DNA of 64,000 nt from Novosphingobium fluoreni (lineage in GTDB: Bacteria > Pseudomonadota > Alphaproteobacteria > Sphingomonadales > Sphingomonadaceae), in the NCBI RefSeq assembly GCF_014196615.1, contig NZ_JACIDY010000006.1, positions 124,001 to 188,000 of the forward strand. Reading direction: 5' to 3'. The number at the start of each line of letters is the position of its first letter. The first letter of the stretch is position 1. The position numbers and the translations under genes are program-made. The notes beneath the pieces were generated by a model. That model ran no database searches. It saw only the letters and a program-made list of their open reading frames with translations, and had not been told where the DNA came from. Shown piece by piece: positions 8,563 to 18,094 of the stretch.

Positions 8563-9531
8563 TCAGTGCTGAAAACCAAGATGATCGGGGAGCGGCACTG
8601 GCGCCCCGTTATGGAGCAGGGTCAGGCCTTCACCTGACCCGATTGCCCCTACTTTGTAGAGAACCGCATCTTGCTCCTTGGCTGCTGCCATCAGCAGCGC
8701 TTCGTGCGCTTGGGGCGCGGTGAAGAGCAGGCAATAATCATCGCCCGCCGAAGCTGCGGAAATGCGGCTTTCTAAATCATCTCCCACCGTCTGAAGCAGC
8801 GCCGGCGACAGAGGTACTTTGTCCAATTCGATGATGGCCGAACGCCCACTCGCGTCGGCGAGGCGCTGCGTATCGATCAGCAGGCCATCCGAAATGTCCA
8901 TCATCGCGCTGACCAGCGGGACGAGGGCAAGACCCAGAGCTACGCTTGGCCGGGGCTCGCGATAGGCGGATATCAGGGCGGCCTGGCTGGCTTCGTCCGC
9001 CTGAAGCCGCTCCTGCAGCAGCGCCAATCCCAGTCCGGCATCGCCGATCGTGCCGCTCACCCAGATTGTGTCCCCGGGATGGGCACCGCTACGCGAAGGG
9101 ACGTTTACGCCCTCCATCGGTTCTCCCAGGGCGACCAGTGCGAAGCTGCGGGGGGAGCCGGAGACATGACCGACCGTGTCACCACCCAGCAGGGGAATCG
9201 CGAAGCTGCCGCAGGCTTTCTCCAGCCCGGTCAGAAACCGCGCGTTCCATGCCGCATCGTTCGACAGGGCGTAGGACAGCAGGCATCCCCTGGGTCGCGC
9301 GCCCTTGGCGGCGAGATCGGAGACGTTGGTCGCCACCAGTTTCCAGGCGACCGTTTCGGCGGGATCTTTGGGCAGGAAGTGGATGCCCTCGACGATCGTG
9401 TCCATGGTGAGGACCAGTCGGGAGCCACCGATCTCCAGCACCGCAGCGTCATCGGCCAGGCCCCGCGCCGCGTCGGACGTGGCGATGGCGCGCAGGGCGG
9501 CGATGAAGGCAGCCTCGCCGCTCACCGGCAC
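8563..9531 (-). CDS. thiL: Thiamine-monophosphate kinase
   Basis: ThiL phosphorylates thiamine monophosphate to the active cofactor thiamine pyrophosphate. The 322-residue product shows the ATP-site acidic motif GLADDAAVLEI, the metal-binding LTMDTIVEGIHF, the segment ATNVSDLAAKGARP and DISDGLLIDTQRL, all characteristic of the ThiL/PurM fold. The start is GTG at 9529-9531; a second in-frame GTG lies six bases in. It is 16 bases downstream of nusB and is the last gene of the hisG-hisD-nusB-thiL cluster. No TPP riboswitch is visible, as expected for a salvage step inside a housekeeping operon. Confidence 0.95.
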   Translation of the reverse strand: MPVSGEAAFIAALRAIATSDAARGLADDAAVLEIGGSRLVLTMDTIVEGIHFLPKDPAETVAWKLVATNVSDLAAKGARPRGCLLSYALSNDAAWNARFLTGLEKACGSFAIPLLGGDTVGHVSGSPRSFALVALGEPMEGVNVPSRSGAHPGDTIWVSGTIGDAGLGLALLQERLQADEASQAALISAYREPRPSVALGLALVPLVSAMMDISDGLLIDTQRLADASGRSAIIELDKVPLSPALLQTVGDDLESRISAASAGDDYCLLFTAPQAHEALLMAAAKEQDAVLYKVGAIGSGEGLTLLHNGAPVPLPDHLGFQH

Positions 9532-9547
9532 GGCATCGGGCGTCCGT

Positions 9548-9991
9548 TCAACGGACCTGCTTGGCGACGCCGTCCAGCACGCCGTTCACGAACTTGGTTT
9601 CACGCGCGTCGAAGAAGGCGTGGGCCACGTCGAGATATTCGCTGATCGCGCTGGCGGTCGGAACGTCGGGGCGAGCAAGCAACTCCCAGGTACCGGCACG
9701 CAGGATCTGCAGCATCGTGCGGTCGAGGCGAGGGAGGGACCATCCCTGCGCCAGCTTGGCCGAAAGCAGCCCGTCGATTTCGTCACGCCGGGCGATCACG
9801 CCTGTTACCACGTCGTCGAAAAAGGCGACCTCGGCCTCGGCGTATTGGTCATCGTCGATCTCGGCACCCAGACGATGGCGATGGAACTCATCCAGTAACT
9901 GGGCCTGCGGGGTGCTCTCCATCTCGAACTGGTAGAGCGCCTGGACGGCGGCAAGGCGGGCGGCGGCGCGGCCCTTGGTTTTGGACTTCAT
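9548..9991 (-). CDS. nusB: Transcription antitermination factor NusB
   Basis: NusB binds boxA RNA together with ribosomal protein S10 in the rRNA antitermination complex. The 147-residue product has the usual all-helical pattern, with the N-terminal AARLAAVQALYQFEM, the central LDRTMLQILRAGTWELL and the C-terminal AHAFFDARETKFVNGVLD. The ATG overlaps the hisD stop by four bases (9988-9991), which indicates translational coupling. The nusB-thiL pairing is common in proteobacteria. Confidence 0.96.
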   Translation of the reverse strand: MKSKTKGRAAARLAAVQALYQFEMESTPQAQLLDEFHRHRLGAEIDDDQYAEAEVAFFDDVVTGVIARRDEIDGLLSAKLAQGWSLPRLDRTMLQILRAGTWELLARPDVPTASAISEYLDVAHAFFDARETKFVNGVLDGVAKQVR

Positions 9992-11280
9992 ATTCCTAGT
10001 CTCGTCTCGATAGAGCGTGCGTGCGCGGGGAGGCCTTCCGCTTCGGCCAAGGCGATGGCGGCCGGCCCGATCGCCTGAAGGGCGCGCTTGTCCAATTGGA
10101 TGAAGCTCGTGCGCTTCATGAAATCCAGCACTGAAAGCCCCGAGGCAAAGCGGGCGCGGCGGCCGGTGGGCAGCACGTGATTGGGCCCGGCGACATAGTC
10201 ACCCACCGCTTCGGGAGTATGGCGCCCCAGAAAGACGCTGCCGGCGTGGCGAATGCGGGTAAACAGCGCTTCAGGATCGTCCGTGGCGATCTCCACATGC
10301 TCGGCCGCCAGCGCATTCGCCAGGGCGGGGGCTTCGTCCAGGCTTTGCACCTCGATGATGACGCCGTGCTTGTTCCAGCTCTGATCGGCGACCCTGGCAG
10401 TCTGCAGCATCGCAATCTCCACCTTGATCCGATCGGCGACGGTATCGGCGAAAAGCGGATCGTCAGTGATCAGGATGGATTGGGATGACGGATCGTGCTC
10501 GGCTTGGCTGAGCAGATCGGCGGCGATCCACTCCGGGTCGTTGTTGCCATCGGCGATCACCAGAATTTCGCTGGGACCGGCCACCATGTCGATGCCGACG
10601 ACCCCGAACATCTGGCGCTTGGCTTCGGCCACCCAGGCATTGCCGGGGCCGGTGATCACGTCGACCGGCTGAATCCGCTTGGTGCCATAAGCCAGCGCGC
10701 CAACGGCCTGTGCGCCACCGATCCGCCAGATCTCGTCCGCGCCCGCAAGGTGTGCCGCGGCAAGGACCAGCGGGTTCATAACGCCCTTGGGTGTCGGTGT
10801 GACCACTACGAGCCGCTCCACGCCGGCGACCTTGGCGGGAATGGCGTTCATCAAGAGCGAGGAGGGATAAGCCGCTCGCCCGCCCGGGACGTAGAGACCC
10901 GCCGCGTCGACCGGCAGCCACTTGGCCCCAAGCCTTACGCCGGTCTCGTCGGTATAATCACGATCCTCGGGCTTTTGCGCCTCATGATAGCGACGGATGC
11001 GTTCTGCGGCGAGTTCCAGCGCGGCGCGCAGTTCCGGCTTCAAAGCGTCAAAGGCATCGCGGCATGCAGCGGGTTCGATCCGCCATGACGCTTCATCGGA
11101 CAAACTATGCCCGTCGAAGCGCGTCGTGAGATCGATCAGCGCTTCGTCGCCACGGTTGCGGACATCGGAGAGGATGCGAGCGACGTCGCGGGCGACATCC
11201 TCGTCGCTTTCCCGCCGATCGCGGACGAGGCGACGAAAGGCCTGATCGAACCCGGCGCCACGCGTGGAGAGGCGCAGCAT
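9988..11280 (-). CDS. hisD: Histidinol dehydrogenase
   Basis: HisD catalyses the last two steps of histidine synthesis, histidinol to histidine with two NAD+. The 430-residue protein is full length and shows GLYVPGGRAAYPSSLLMNAI, the NAD-binding neighbourhood GAQAVGALAYGT, DMVAGPSEILVIADG and the zinc-site region AEHDPSSQSILIT. Its start at 11280 overlaps the hisG stop by one base (TGATG), and its stop overlaps the nusB start, so the cluster is translated as a coupled unit. Confidence 0.97.
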   Translation of the reverse strand: MLRLSTRGAGFDQAFRRLVRDRRESDEDVARDVARILSDVRNRGDEALIDLTTRFDGHSLSDEASWRIEPAACRDAFDALKPELRAALELAAERIRRYHEAQKPEDRDYTDETGVRLGAKWLPVDAAGLYVPGGRAAYPSSLLMNAIPAKVAGVERLVVVTPTPKGVMNPLVLAAAHLAGADEIWRIGGAQAVGALAYGTKRIQPVDVITGPGNAWVAEAKRQMFGVVGIDMVAGPSEILVIADGNNDPEWIAADLLSQAEHDPSSQSILITDDPLFADTVADRIKVEIAMLQTARVADQSWNKHGVIIEVQSLDEAPALANALAAEHVEIATDDPEALFTRIRHAGSVFLGRHTPEAVGDYVAGPNHVLPTGRRARFASGLSVLDFMKRTSFIQLDKRALQAIGPAAIALAEAEGLPAHARSIETRLGI

Positions 11281-11933
11281 CAGGCGGCCTCCCGCTCGTT
11301 CACCAGCGCGCGAAACCGCTCGACCAGGGCACCGACCCGTTCATCGGTCTTCAGAGCGGCGCGGTTGACGATCAGCCGGGCCGAGATATCCAGGATGGTG
11401 TTGGTTTCCACCAGGCCGTTTTCCAGCAGGGTCCGCCCGGTCGACACCAGATCGACGATTCGGCTCGCCAGTCCAAGACTGGGGGCCAGTTCCATTGCGC
11501 CGTTCAACTTCACGACCTCGGCCTGGATGCCCATGCCTTCGAAGTGCCGGCGCGTCAGGTTCGGATACTTGCTGGCGATGCGCAAGTGAGACGGCAGCGC
11601 CCCGGAAACTTCTCCCTCGGGCGCGGCGACCGACAGGCGGCAGTGGCCAATCGCCAGATCCACCGGTGCGTAGAGATCGGGATAGCCGAATTCCTCCACC
11701 ACATCCGAGCCGACGATCCCCGCCTGCGCCGCGCCATGCGCCACGAACGTCGCCACGTCGAAAGCGCGCACGCGGATGAGCCGCATTTCCGGATTTTCAC
11801 ACGCGAAAGAGAGCGCGCGTGACTTCTTGTCATGGAACTCCGCTTCGGGCACCACTCCAGCGCGCGCCATCAAGGGCAGCGCTTCTTCAAGGATGCGGCC
11901 TTTCGGCACGGCGAAGATCAGCGGGTTCGGCAT
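11280..11933 (-). CDS. hisG: ATP phosphoribosyltransferase, short form
   Basis: HisG condenses ATP with PRPP in the first committed step of histidine synthesis. At 217 residues it is the short form, ending just after the catalytic domain and lacking the C-terminal histidine-binding domain. The motifs [27 protein letters not shown] and the PRPP loop region [16 protein letters not shown] are visible. Short HisG needs the regulatory partner HisZ for activity; no hisZ is in the window, so it must lie elsewhere. First gene of the cluster. Confidence 0.96.
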   Translation of the reverse strand: MPNPLIFAVPKGRILEEALPLMARAGVVPEAEFHDKKSRALSFACENPEMRLIRVRAFDVATFVAHGAAQAGIVGSDVVEEFGYPDLYAPVDLAIGHCRLSVAAPEGEVSGALPSHLRIASKYPNLTRRHFEGMGIQAEVVKLNGAMELAPSLGLASRIVDLVSTGRTLLENGLVETNTILDISARLIVNRAALKTDERVGALVERFRALVNEREAA

Positions 11934-12026
11934 GGTGGCGGGCCTTAAGCGGCCTGTCGAAAAAGGGCAACATGAGAGCGCGTGCAGTGTAGGCTTCTGC
12001 CTTCGTCGAGTACGCGCGCTGAGAAT

Positions 12027-12746
12027 TCAGATCAGGCCCTTGGCTCTCAGGGACACATGGCCTTCTCGCCCGATCACGACATGGTCGTGAACCGTCACGC
12101 CCAACAGTCGTCCCGCTTCCGCGATGCGATTGGTGATCTCGATGTCCGCGCGACTGGGCTGTGCGTTCCCGCTGGGGTGATTGTGCACCAGGATCAGCGC
12201 CGTCGCCCCCAGGTCCAGCGCTCGGCGGATGACCTCGCGCGGGTGAATCGCGGCCTCGTCGATCGATCCGTCGCCTACGTGATCGTCCATGATCAGCATG
12301 TTGCGTGCATTGAGATAGAGCACGCGCACACGCTCGCGAGTCAGATGCGCCATATCGATGGTCAGGTAATCGATCAGGGTCTGCCAGGAACTTAGCACCG
12401 GCGCTTCACGAACGCGCTGCCGGGCAAGCCTTCGCGCTGCAAGGCCCACGATCTTGAGCGCCGCCGCCGTCGCCTCTCCCATCCCGGGGTGCGCCGCCAG
12501 AGTGCGCGAATCGGCGGTGAGGACTCCGGCCAGCGATCCGAAGCGATCGATCAGCGTGCGGGCCAGCGGCTTCATGTCACGCCGGGGCACCGCCTGCATC
12601 AGCAGCATTTCGATCACTTCGTGGTCGCCCAGGGCCTCGTCGTTGCCTTCCAGCAGGCGCTGGCGCAGGCGCGAACGATGGCCGCTGGGATCGGTGCCGG
12701 GCTTGGCCGATGGCGCTTCATCGAACAGGGTAGGGTCCTTCGCCAT
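12027..12746 (-). CDS. radC: RadC family JAB/MPN protein
   Basis: A 239-residue RadC-family protein. The N-terminal helix-hairpin-helix-like part (LAAHPGMGEATAAALKI) is followed by a JAMM metalloprotease-like domain with HNHPSGNAQPS and D201 (H188, H190, D201 as metal ligands). Despite the name, a role in DNA repair is not established; a link to DNA processing is only suggested by family context. It is divergent from ydbH with only 41 bases between starts, so the two promoters must overlap. Confidence 0.94.
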   Translation of the reverse strand: MAKDPTLFDEAPSAKPGTDPSGHRSRLRQRLLEGNDEALGDHEVIEMLLMQAVPRRDMKPLARTLIDRFGSLAGVLTADSRTLAAHPGMGEATAAALKIVGLAARRLARQRVREAPVLSSWQTLIDYLTIDMAHLTRERVRVLYLNARNMLIMDDHVGDGSIDEAAIHPREVIRRALDLGATALILVHNHPSGNAQPSRADIEITNRIAEAGRLLGVTVHDHVVIGREGHVSLRAKGLI

Positions 12747-12787
12747 GGTCTGGGGAATCCATTGCCTTTCAAGGTTCGCCAGCGCAA

Positions 12788-15700
12788 GTGATGCTACGAA
12801 TGGCGGATCAGGACGAAGCAGCGATCGTGGAGCAGGCGGCAGGGCCCGGAACCCGCCGGGGTTTGCGCGTGGGCGCGGCGCTGATCGTCGTTCTGCTGGG
12901 CGGCGGTGCTTTGTATGGCTGGCTCAGCCGCAAATCGATCGCGGACGATTACCTGGCGGGCGAACTGGCGCGGCTTGGCCTGCCCGCCACATATCAGATC
13001 GCGGCGATCGGACCTGACGAGCAGGTCTTGCGCAACTTGGTGATCGGCGACCCGCGCCGTCCTGACCTGACGATCGAGGAAGTCCACGTCGCGACGCGGC
13101 TGCGGTTCGGCTTGCCGGGCGTTGGCCGGATCACCCTGATTCGCCCTCGGTTGTTCGGCGCGGTGGTGCGCGGCAAACCCAGCTTCGGCGCGCTCGATAA
13201 GTTGTTGTTCACAGGCAGCAAGGCGCCGTTTCGCCTACCGGACTATGATGTTGACGTGCAGGATGGTCGGGCGCGGATCGCAACCGACTACGGTACGATC
13301 GGCGTGAAGGTCGGTGGCAAGGGCGCGCTGCGTGATGGCTTTGTGGGTGAGGTTGCCGCCATCGCACCGAACTTTTCGGCCCAGGGCTGCGACGTCAGCA
13401 GCCTTAGCCTCTACGGGCGTGTTGCGATCAAGGCAGAGCGGCCGACTTTCGCCGGCCCGGTCCGCCTCGGCTCTGCGTCCTGCGCAGCGCAGGGCCTTTC
13501 GGTGGGCCAGTCAGGCATCCAGGCCAAAGTCACGCTTTCACAGGCATTGGATGGCGGGGAAGGTGAACTGAGAGCGCTAGCCCAGAATTTGATTACGCCT
13601 CAGGCAAAGGCGGCCAAGCTTCGCGGGAAGGTCAAGTTCGCTTATCGTCAGGGCGTGCTGAACGCCAAGGTGGACGCCACCGGCGAACGTGTCGCAATCG
13701 ACGCGGCGCGGGCAGGTCGGCTCGGCGTTTCCGCCCAGGTGAGGGCAACGAATGGCTTCTCCCGGTTTCAGATAGAGGGCGACGCATCGGGAACGGGCAT
13801 CGCAACGGGCCCCGGTCTCGATGAAGCGCTGTCTGTCGCGCAACGCGGGGGGCAGGGGACACTTGCCGAGCCGCTCATCAGCCGCATTCGCCAATCGTTG
13901 GCGCGCCATGCTCGGGATGCCACGCTGGATGGCAGCTTCCTGGTCCGTCGCGGGGCGGAGGGGCTGTCCGTCGTAGTGCCGCGAATCGGATTGCACGGGC
14001 AAGACGGCACATCGCTGCTCGCCGCCTCGCGCGTGCAGGTTCTCGCGCGGCCCGAAGGACTGCCTCACATCTCGGGCAACTTCACCACCGGCGGTGCCGA
14101 TCTGCCGCGCATCGCCGGGCGGATGGAGCGTGCGAAGGACGGCAGCCTGGTGCTCCACGTCCAGATGGCTCGCTATCAGGCAGGGGATGCCAGCTTCGCG
14201 ATACCCGATCTGTTGATCGTGCAGGCGCGCAATGGCGCAATCGGTTTTGCCGGCGGGGTCATCGCCAGCGGCGTCCTGCCAGGTGGACGCGCCGACAATC
14301 TCATGCTCCCGGTCGATGGCCGCTGGCACGATGACATGCTGGCCTTGTGGCGGTCTTGCGCGAACGTACGGTTTGATCGGCTGACGCTGGCTTCGCTGTC
14401 GATCGATCGGCGGCAGTTGACGGTGTGCCCGGCAAACGGCCGTCCGCTGGTTACCGTCTCCGGCGGCAAAGCGTCGGTAGCAGGCGGGATTGCCGCGCTC
14501 GATCTGGCAGGACGCCTGGGGCAGACGCCGATCCGCATTGCTTCGGGCCCGGTGGGATTCGCTTATCCCGGTGTGATCACCGCACGCTCTGTCGATGTTA
14601 GCCTGGGGCCCACCGCAACGCCGTCGCGCTTCCGCATAGCCAACCTGACCGCGCGCGCCGGACGCGAAATCGGCGGCACGTTCGACGGTTCGGACGTGGC
14701 CTTGAACGCCGTGCCACTCGACTTGCACGAGGTGCGCGGACGGTGGCGCTATGCCGGCGGCGCGCTGACGCTGGCCGACGCTTCGTTTCGACTGGAAGAT
14801 CGGGAGGCGGTCGATCGTTTCCAACCGGTGATCGCGCGGGAGGCGACCCTTTCCCTTCGCGACAATATCATCGATGCAAAGGCGCTGCTGCGCGAACCAA
14901 CCAGCGACCGACCGATCCTTCTGACTACGATTCGGCACGATCTCTCCCGCGGTCGTGGCGCGGCCGATCTGGCGGTGCAGGACATCACGTTCGACCAGAA
15001 GCTGCAGCCCGATACGCTGACCCGCCTCGCGCTGGGCGTCATCGCCAATGCCCGGGGCACGGTGCGCGGGCAGGGTAGAATTGATTGGGACTCGGCGGGG
15101 GTGACGAGCCAGGGCACTTTCAAGACGGACAAGCTGGACTTCGCCGCCGCCTTCGGACCCGTCCAAGGCGTCTCCGGTGCGATCCAGTTTTCTGATCTCC
15201 TGGGGTTGGTCACGGCGCCGCGGCAAACTCTGAAGGTTGCCTCCATCAACCCCGGCATCGAGGTGAACGACGGGACCATCGTCTATGCCTTGCAGCCGAA
15301 TTACGTCTTATCGGTCGAGGGTGGCACCTGGCCTTTCGTTGGCGGTACGTTGAAGCTGCAACCTACCCGGATGATCATCGGCAGCGATGCCATCCAGAAT
15401 TACACGATGGAGGTGACCGGCGCGGATGCAGCGCTGTTCGTCCAGCGCCTGGAACTGGCAAACCTCAACGCCACGGGCACGTTCGATGGCACGCTGCCTC
15501 TGGTGATCGACAAGAATGGCGGGCGCATCGAAGGCGGCATGCTGCGTTCGCGGCCACCGGGGGGCAATGTGTCCTACGTCGGCGAGCTGACGTACAAGGA
15601 CCTCTCGGCGATGGCGAACTTCGCGTTCGATACCCTGCGATCGCTTGATTATCGCCAGATGACGATCGGCATGGACGGCGCTTTGCAGGGAGAGATCGTG

Positions 15701-15991
15701 ACCCGCGTCAGCTTTTCGGGCGTCACACAGGGAGAGGGCGCAATGAAGAACTTCCTGACGCGTCGCATCGGCAAATTGCCGATCCAATTCAACGTGAACT
15801 TACGCGCGCCATTCTTCCAGCTGATCACCTCGTTCAAATCGCTTTATGATCCGGCCTACGTTCGAGACCCCCGCACGCTGGGTTTGATCGATGCCAACGG
15901 CAAGACCCCGCCGCGCGCGTCAAACGCGACGCTATCAGCTGATCGCGCAAAACCCTCTATTCAGCCTACTGTAAGCGAGCCCATGCCATGA
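12788..15991 (+). CDS. ydbH: YdbH family intermembrane lipid transport protein
   Basis: A 1067-residue AsmA/TamB-like protein of the YdbH family. It has one N-terminal membrane anchor at about residues 25-45 (RVGAALIVVLLGGGALYGWL) and a very long periplasmic beta-rich region that would form a hydrophobic groove bridging the two membranes. The conserved dicarboxylate-type C-terminal block includes GGMLRSRPPGGNVSYVGEL. In Escherichia coli YdbH carries phospholipids between membranes together with the lipoprotein YnbE and with YdbL, and those two genes follow here with overlapping ends. The start is GTG 12788; ATG 12791 and ATG 12803 are alternatives and none has a strong ribosome-binding site. 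Confidence 0.88.
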   Translation: MMLRMADQDEAAIVEQAAGPGTRRGLRVGAALIVVLLGGGALYGWLSRKSIADDYLAGELARLGLPATYQIAAIGPDEQVLRNLVIGDPRRPDLTIEEVHVATRLRFGLPGVGRITLIRPRLFGAVVRGKPSFGALDKLLFTGSKAPFRLPDYDVDVQDGRARIATDYGTIGVKVGGKGALRDGFVGEVAAIAPNFSAQGCDVSSLSLYGRVAIKAERPTFAGPVRLGSASCAAQGLSVGQSGIQAKVTLSQALDGGEGELRALAQNLITPQAKAAKLRGKVKFAYRQGVLNAKVDATGERVAIDAARAGRLGVSAQVRATNGFSRFQIEGDASGTGIATGPGLDEALSVAQRGGQGTLAEPLISRIRQSLARHARDATLDGSFLVRRGAEGLSVVVPRIGLHGQDGTSLLAASRVQVLARPEGLPHISGNFTTGGADLPRIAGRMERAKDGSLVLHVQMARYQAGDASFAIPDLLIVQARNGAIGFAGGVIASGVLPGGRADNLMLPVDGRWHDDMLALWRSCANVRFDRLTLASLSIDRRQLTVCPANGRPLVTVSGGKASVAGGIAALDLAGRLGQTPIRIASGPVGFAYPGVITARSVDVSLGPTATPSRFRIANLTARAGREIGGTFDGSDVALNAVPLDLHEVRGRWRYAGGALTLADASFRLEDREAVDRFQPVIAREATLSLRDNIIDAKALLREPTSDRPILLTTIRHDLSRGRGAADLAVQDITFDQKLQPDTLTRLALGVIANARGTVRGQGRIDWDSAGVTSQGTFKTDKLDFAAAFGPVQGVSGAIQFSDLLGLVTAPRQTLKVASINPGIEVNDGTIVYALQPNYVLSVEGGTWPFVGGTLKLQPTRMIIGSDAIQNYTMEVTGADAALFVQRLELANLNATGTFDGTLPLVIDKNGGRIEGGMLRSRPPGGNVSYVGELTYKDLSAMANFAFDTLRSLDYRQMTIGMDGALQGEIVTRVSFSGVTQGEGAMKNFLTRRIGKLPIQFNVNLRAPFFQLITSFKSLYDPAYVRDPRTLGLIDANGKTPPRASNATLSADRAKPSIQPTVSEPMP

Positions 15992-16251
15992 CCTCTTCCT
16001 GTTCGACAGGCCTTGTCGATCCGCTGCACCGCACTGATATACATAGCGAGCAGACAGGATGGGCGGGGAGCCGGGCGAAATCGATTATGCTTCTGCTGGC
16101 AGCCGTGTTGCCGCTGGGAGGATGCATATCGGTCAACGCACCGGATAAGCCGATCGTGATTGAGTTGAATATCAACATCAAACAGGAAGTCGTTTACCGC
16201 CTCGCCGAAGATGTGAAGCAAAACATCGAAGCCAACCCGGATATTTTCTGA
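15988..16251 (+). CDS. ynbE: YnbE family outer-membrane lipoprotein
   Basis: A small lipoprotein with the lipobox LPLGGC and the YnbE-type mature sequence SVNAPDKPIVIELNINIKQE. In E. coli YnbE stacks against the C-terminal end of YdbH at the outer membrane. The ATG at 15988 overlaps the ydbH stop (ATGA), but it would put 33 unusual residues before the signal peptide; an internal ATG at 16087 gives a compact signal sequence starting MLLLAAVLP. The stop overlaps the ydbL start by one base. Confidence 0.88.
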   Translation: MTSSCSTGLVDPLHRTDIHSEQTGWAGSRAKSIMLLLAAVLPLGGCISVNAPDKPIVIELNINIKQEVVYRLAEDVKQNIEANPDIF

Positions 16252-16646
16252 TGAAATCGATATCGCATCTCCGCTCTCTCGCACTTGCTGGCCTTGGCGG
16301 AGCCATGCTTCTGGGATTGTCCGAACCGGCCTTTGCCGATCGTGATCCGGCCTACGCGGCTGCGCGGTCCGCCGGGCAGGTGGGAGAAAAGACGGACGGT
16401 TATCTCGGCGTCGTTGGCGGTGGCAGCGGTGACCTTCGCGGCCTTGTGGACAAGATCAACATCCAGCGTCGTGCCAACTATACCCAGCGAGCCGCCTCAC
16501 AGAATGCGACCGTGGAGGAATACGCCTTTACGCAGGGTTGTCTGCTGATCGCTCGTACGGCGCCCGGAGAAAAGTACCAGTCCCCCGACGGCAGCTGGCA
16601 GACACGCGGCAGCGGCGCGCCGCAGCGCGACCCGCGTTGCCCCTGA
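16251..16646 (+). CDS. ydbL: YdbL family (DUF1318) periplasmic protein
   Basis: A 131-residue periplasmic protein with a signal peptide (residues 1-29, ending at PAFA) and a DUF1318-like core: GQVGEKTDGYLGVV, VDKINIQRRANYTQRA and GCLLIARTAPGEKY. YdbL is the third component of the ydbH-ynbE-ydbL set, where it is thought to act as a periplasmic modulator of the YdbH-YnbE bridge. The start overlaps the ynbE stop (TGATG), showing tight coupling. No clear terminator follows; a 6-bp hairpin at 16659-16677 lacks a T-run. Confidence 0.88.
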   Translation: MKSISHLRSLALAGLGGAMLLGLSEPAFADRDPAYAAARSAGQVGEKTDGYLGVVGGGSGDLRGLVDKINIQRRANYTQRAASQNATVEEYAFTQGCLLIARTAPGEKYQSPDGSWQTRGSGAPQRDPRCP

Positions 16647-16858
16647 TCCATCCGCGATCGCCACATCCGGCGTGGCGCATGCCGGGCGATGTTTCGCTAA
16701 TGTGATTTCCTTTTGTTGCGCATAGCGGTGGCCGGGATAACCCGCCCGAGCGCCACCACCCCGGTTGACTTGAAATTTCCCTCACCCTAAGGGGCCGATG
16801 CCTACGGCGGGCGGGCCGTCGGGCGTGTCGCAAGTTCCTGCGAGAATTAGGGGCTGAC

Positions 16859-17179
16859 ATGAACGACGAACCGGACGCACGAGCACCTCTTGGTGAAGAT
16901 GCGCGTCTTGACGCGCTTGACGAGCGGCTTCGTGTCGCACGCGAGCAGGAAGAGAAGCGTACCAGGCCGGTGGCAGGGGCGGAAGCGGACGAGAGTTATC
17001 GTGCCGGCAACCGTGTTCTCGCCGACCTCCTGGGAGGTATCGTAGGCGGCGCTTTTCTGGGGTGGGTCATCGACCATTTCGCTGGAACTACGCCTTGGGG
17101 TCTGTTGGTGATGATGTTCTTCGGGATACTTGTCGCCTTCAGAAATATCATCCGGATGTCCAACCGGCGCCCTGATTGA
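16859..17179 (+). CDS. atpI: ATP synthase accessory protein AtpI
   Basis: A 106-residue AtpI/AtpZ-type protein with an acidic, charged N-terminal half and two hydrophobic segments (residues about 55-72 with GGIVGGAFLGWVIDH, and about 78-95 with GLLVMMFFGILVAF). The glycine pattern LLGGIVGGAFLGWV is typical of the family. AtpI helps assemble the c-ring and begins the F0 operon in many alphaproteobacteria, as here. Ribosome-binding sequence TAGGGG lies at 16847-16852, just before the ATG. Confidence 0.9.
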   Translation: MNDEPDARAPLGEDARLDALDERLRVAREQEEKRTRPVAGAEADESYRAGNRVLADLLGGIVGGAFLGWVIDHFAGTTPWGLLVMMFFGILVAFRNIIRMSNRRPD

Positions 17180-17251
17180 TTGCCCGGGCCGTAAGGCTCG
17201 CAATCAGCAAAGGGTGCCGCTTGCACATATAGTTAGGTAAAGAGGCGAGAC

Positions 17252-18040
17252 GTGGCAGCCGAGGCGGGCAAAGTCGATCCGATGCACCAGTTCACCATCG
17301 AGCCGTTGTTCGGCACCGAGGGTTGGCAACTGGCGGGCTACCATATCCCGTTCACCAACTCCTCCTTGTGGATGGCCTTGGCATCGCTGCTGATGCTGGT
17401 GTTCGTGGCGGGCGGCATGAAGCGGCAACTGGTGCCGGGGCGCTGGCAGATGGCGGTGGAAAGCTTCACCGGCTTTATTGATGGGCTGCTTGCGGCCAAC
17501 GTCGGGCCAGCGGGCAAGAAGTACGTCCCGTACATGTTCACGCTGTTTATGTTCATTCTCTTCGCCAACTTCCTTGGTCTTCTGCCGCTGGGCGTGATCG
17601 GACTGCACGCGTTCACCTTTACCAGCCACTTTTCGGCCACCGGTGTTCTCGCTGTCGTCACGTTCGCGATCGTCATCATTGTCGGGTTCGCGAAGCACGG
17701 CTTCCATTTCTTCTCTCTGTTCGTGCCGCACGGCACCCCTGTGGTCATGATCCCGCTTATTTTCTGCGTGGAACTGATCTCGTTCCTGGTGCGTCCGTTT
17801 AGCCTCGGCCTGCGACTATTCGTTGCCATGATGGCCGGTCACGTTCTGCTTGAGGTCCTCTCCAGCTTCGTGATCAGCACGGGCAACGCCAACATCGGTC
17901 TTTTCGCGATCGCCGGTCTGCCCAGTTTCATCCTCATGGTGGGCATCTGCGCACTCGAGCTGCTGGTGGCGGGCATTCAGGCCTACGTTTTCGCTCTTCT
18001 CACCTGCGTTTATCTGAACGACGCTGAGAACCTGCACTGA
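17252..18040 (+). CDS. atpB: F0 ATP synthase subunit a
   Basis: Subunit a forms the proton half-channels facing the c-ring. The 262-residue protein has five to six hydrophobic helices and the essential arginine region (SFLVRPFSLGLRLFVAMMAG), followed by the conserved last helix ending AYVFALLTCVYLNDA. The start is GTG at 17252, with AGAGGCGAG before it. Second gene of the F0 operon, 72 bases after atpI. Confidence 0.97.
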   Translation: MAAEAGKVDPMHQFTIEPLFGTEGWQLAGYHIPFTNSSLWMALASLLMLVFVAGGMKRQLVPGRWQMAVESFTGFIDGLLAANVGPAGKKYVPYMFTLFMFILFANFLGLLPLGVIGLHAFTFTSHFSATGVLAVVTFAIVIIVGFAKHGFHFFSLFVPHGTPVVMIPLIFCVELISFLVRPFSLGLRLFVAMMAGHVLLEVLSSFVISTGNANIGLFAIAGLPSFILMVGICALELLVAGIQAYVFALLTCVYLNDAENLH

Positions 18041-18094
18041 TCTTCATTCCACGGATCCTCACCGATCCACGATTTACCAAAGGGAGTTTCTACC

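Noticed and set aside
8500..9600. TPP riboswitch for thiL
   Set aside because: thiL is internal to the his-nus operon and no conserved TPP aptamer sequence is visible.
13577..15226. 549-codon minus-strand frame inside ydbH
   Set aside because: Antisense shadow of the YdbH coding sequence; no recognisable domain.
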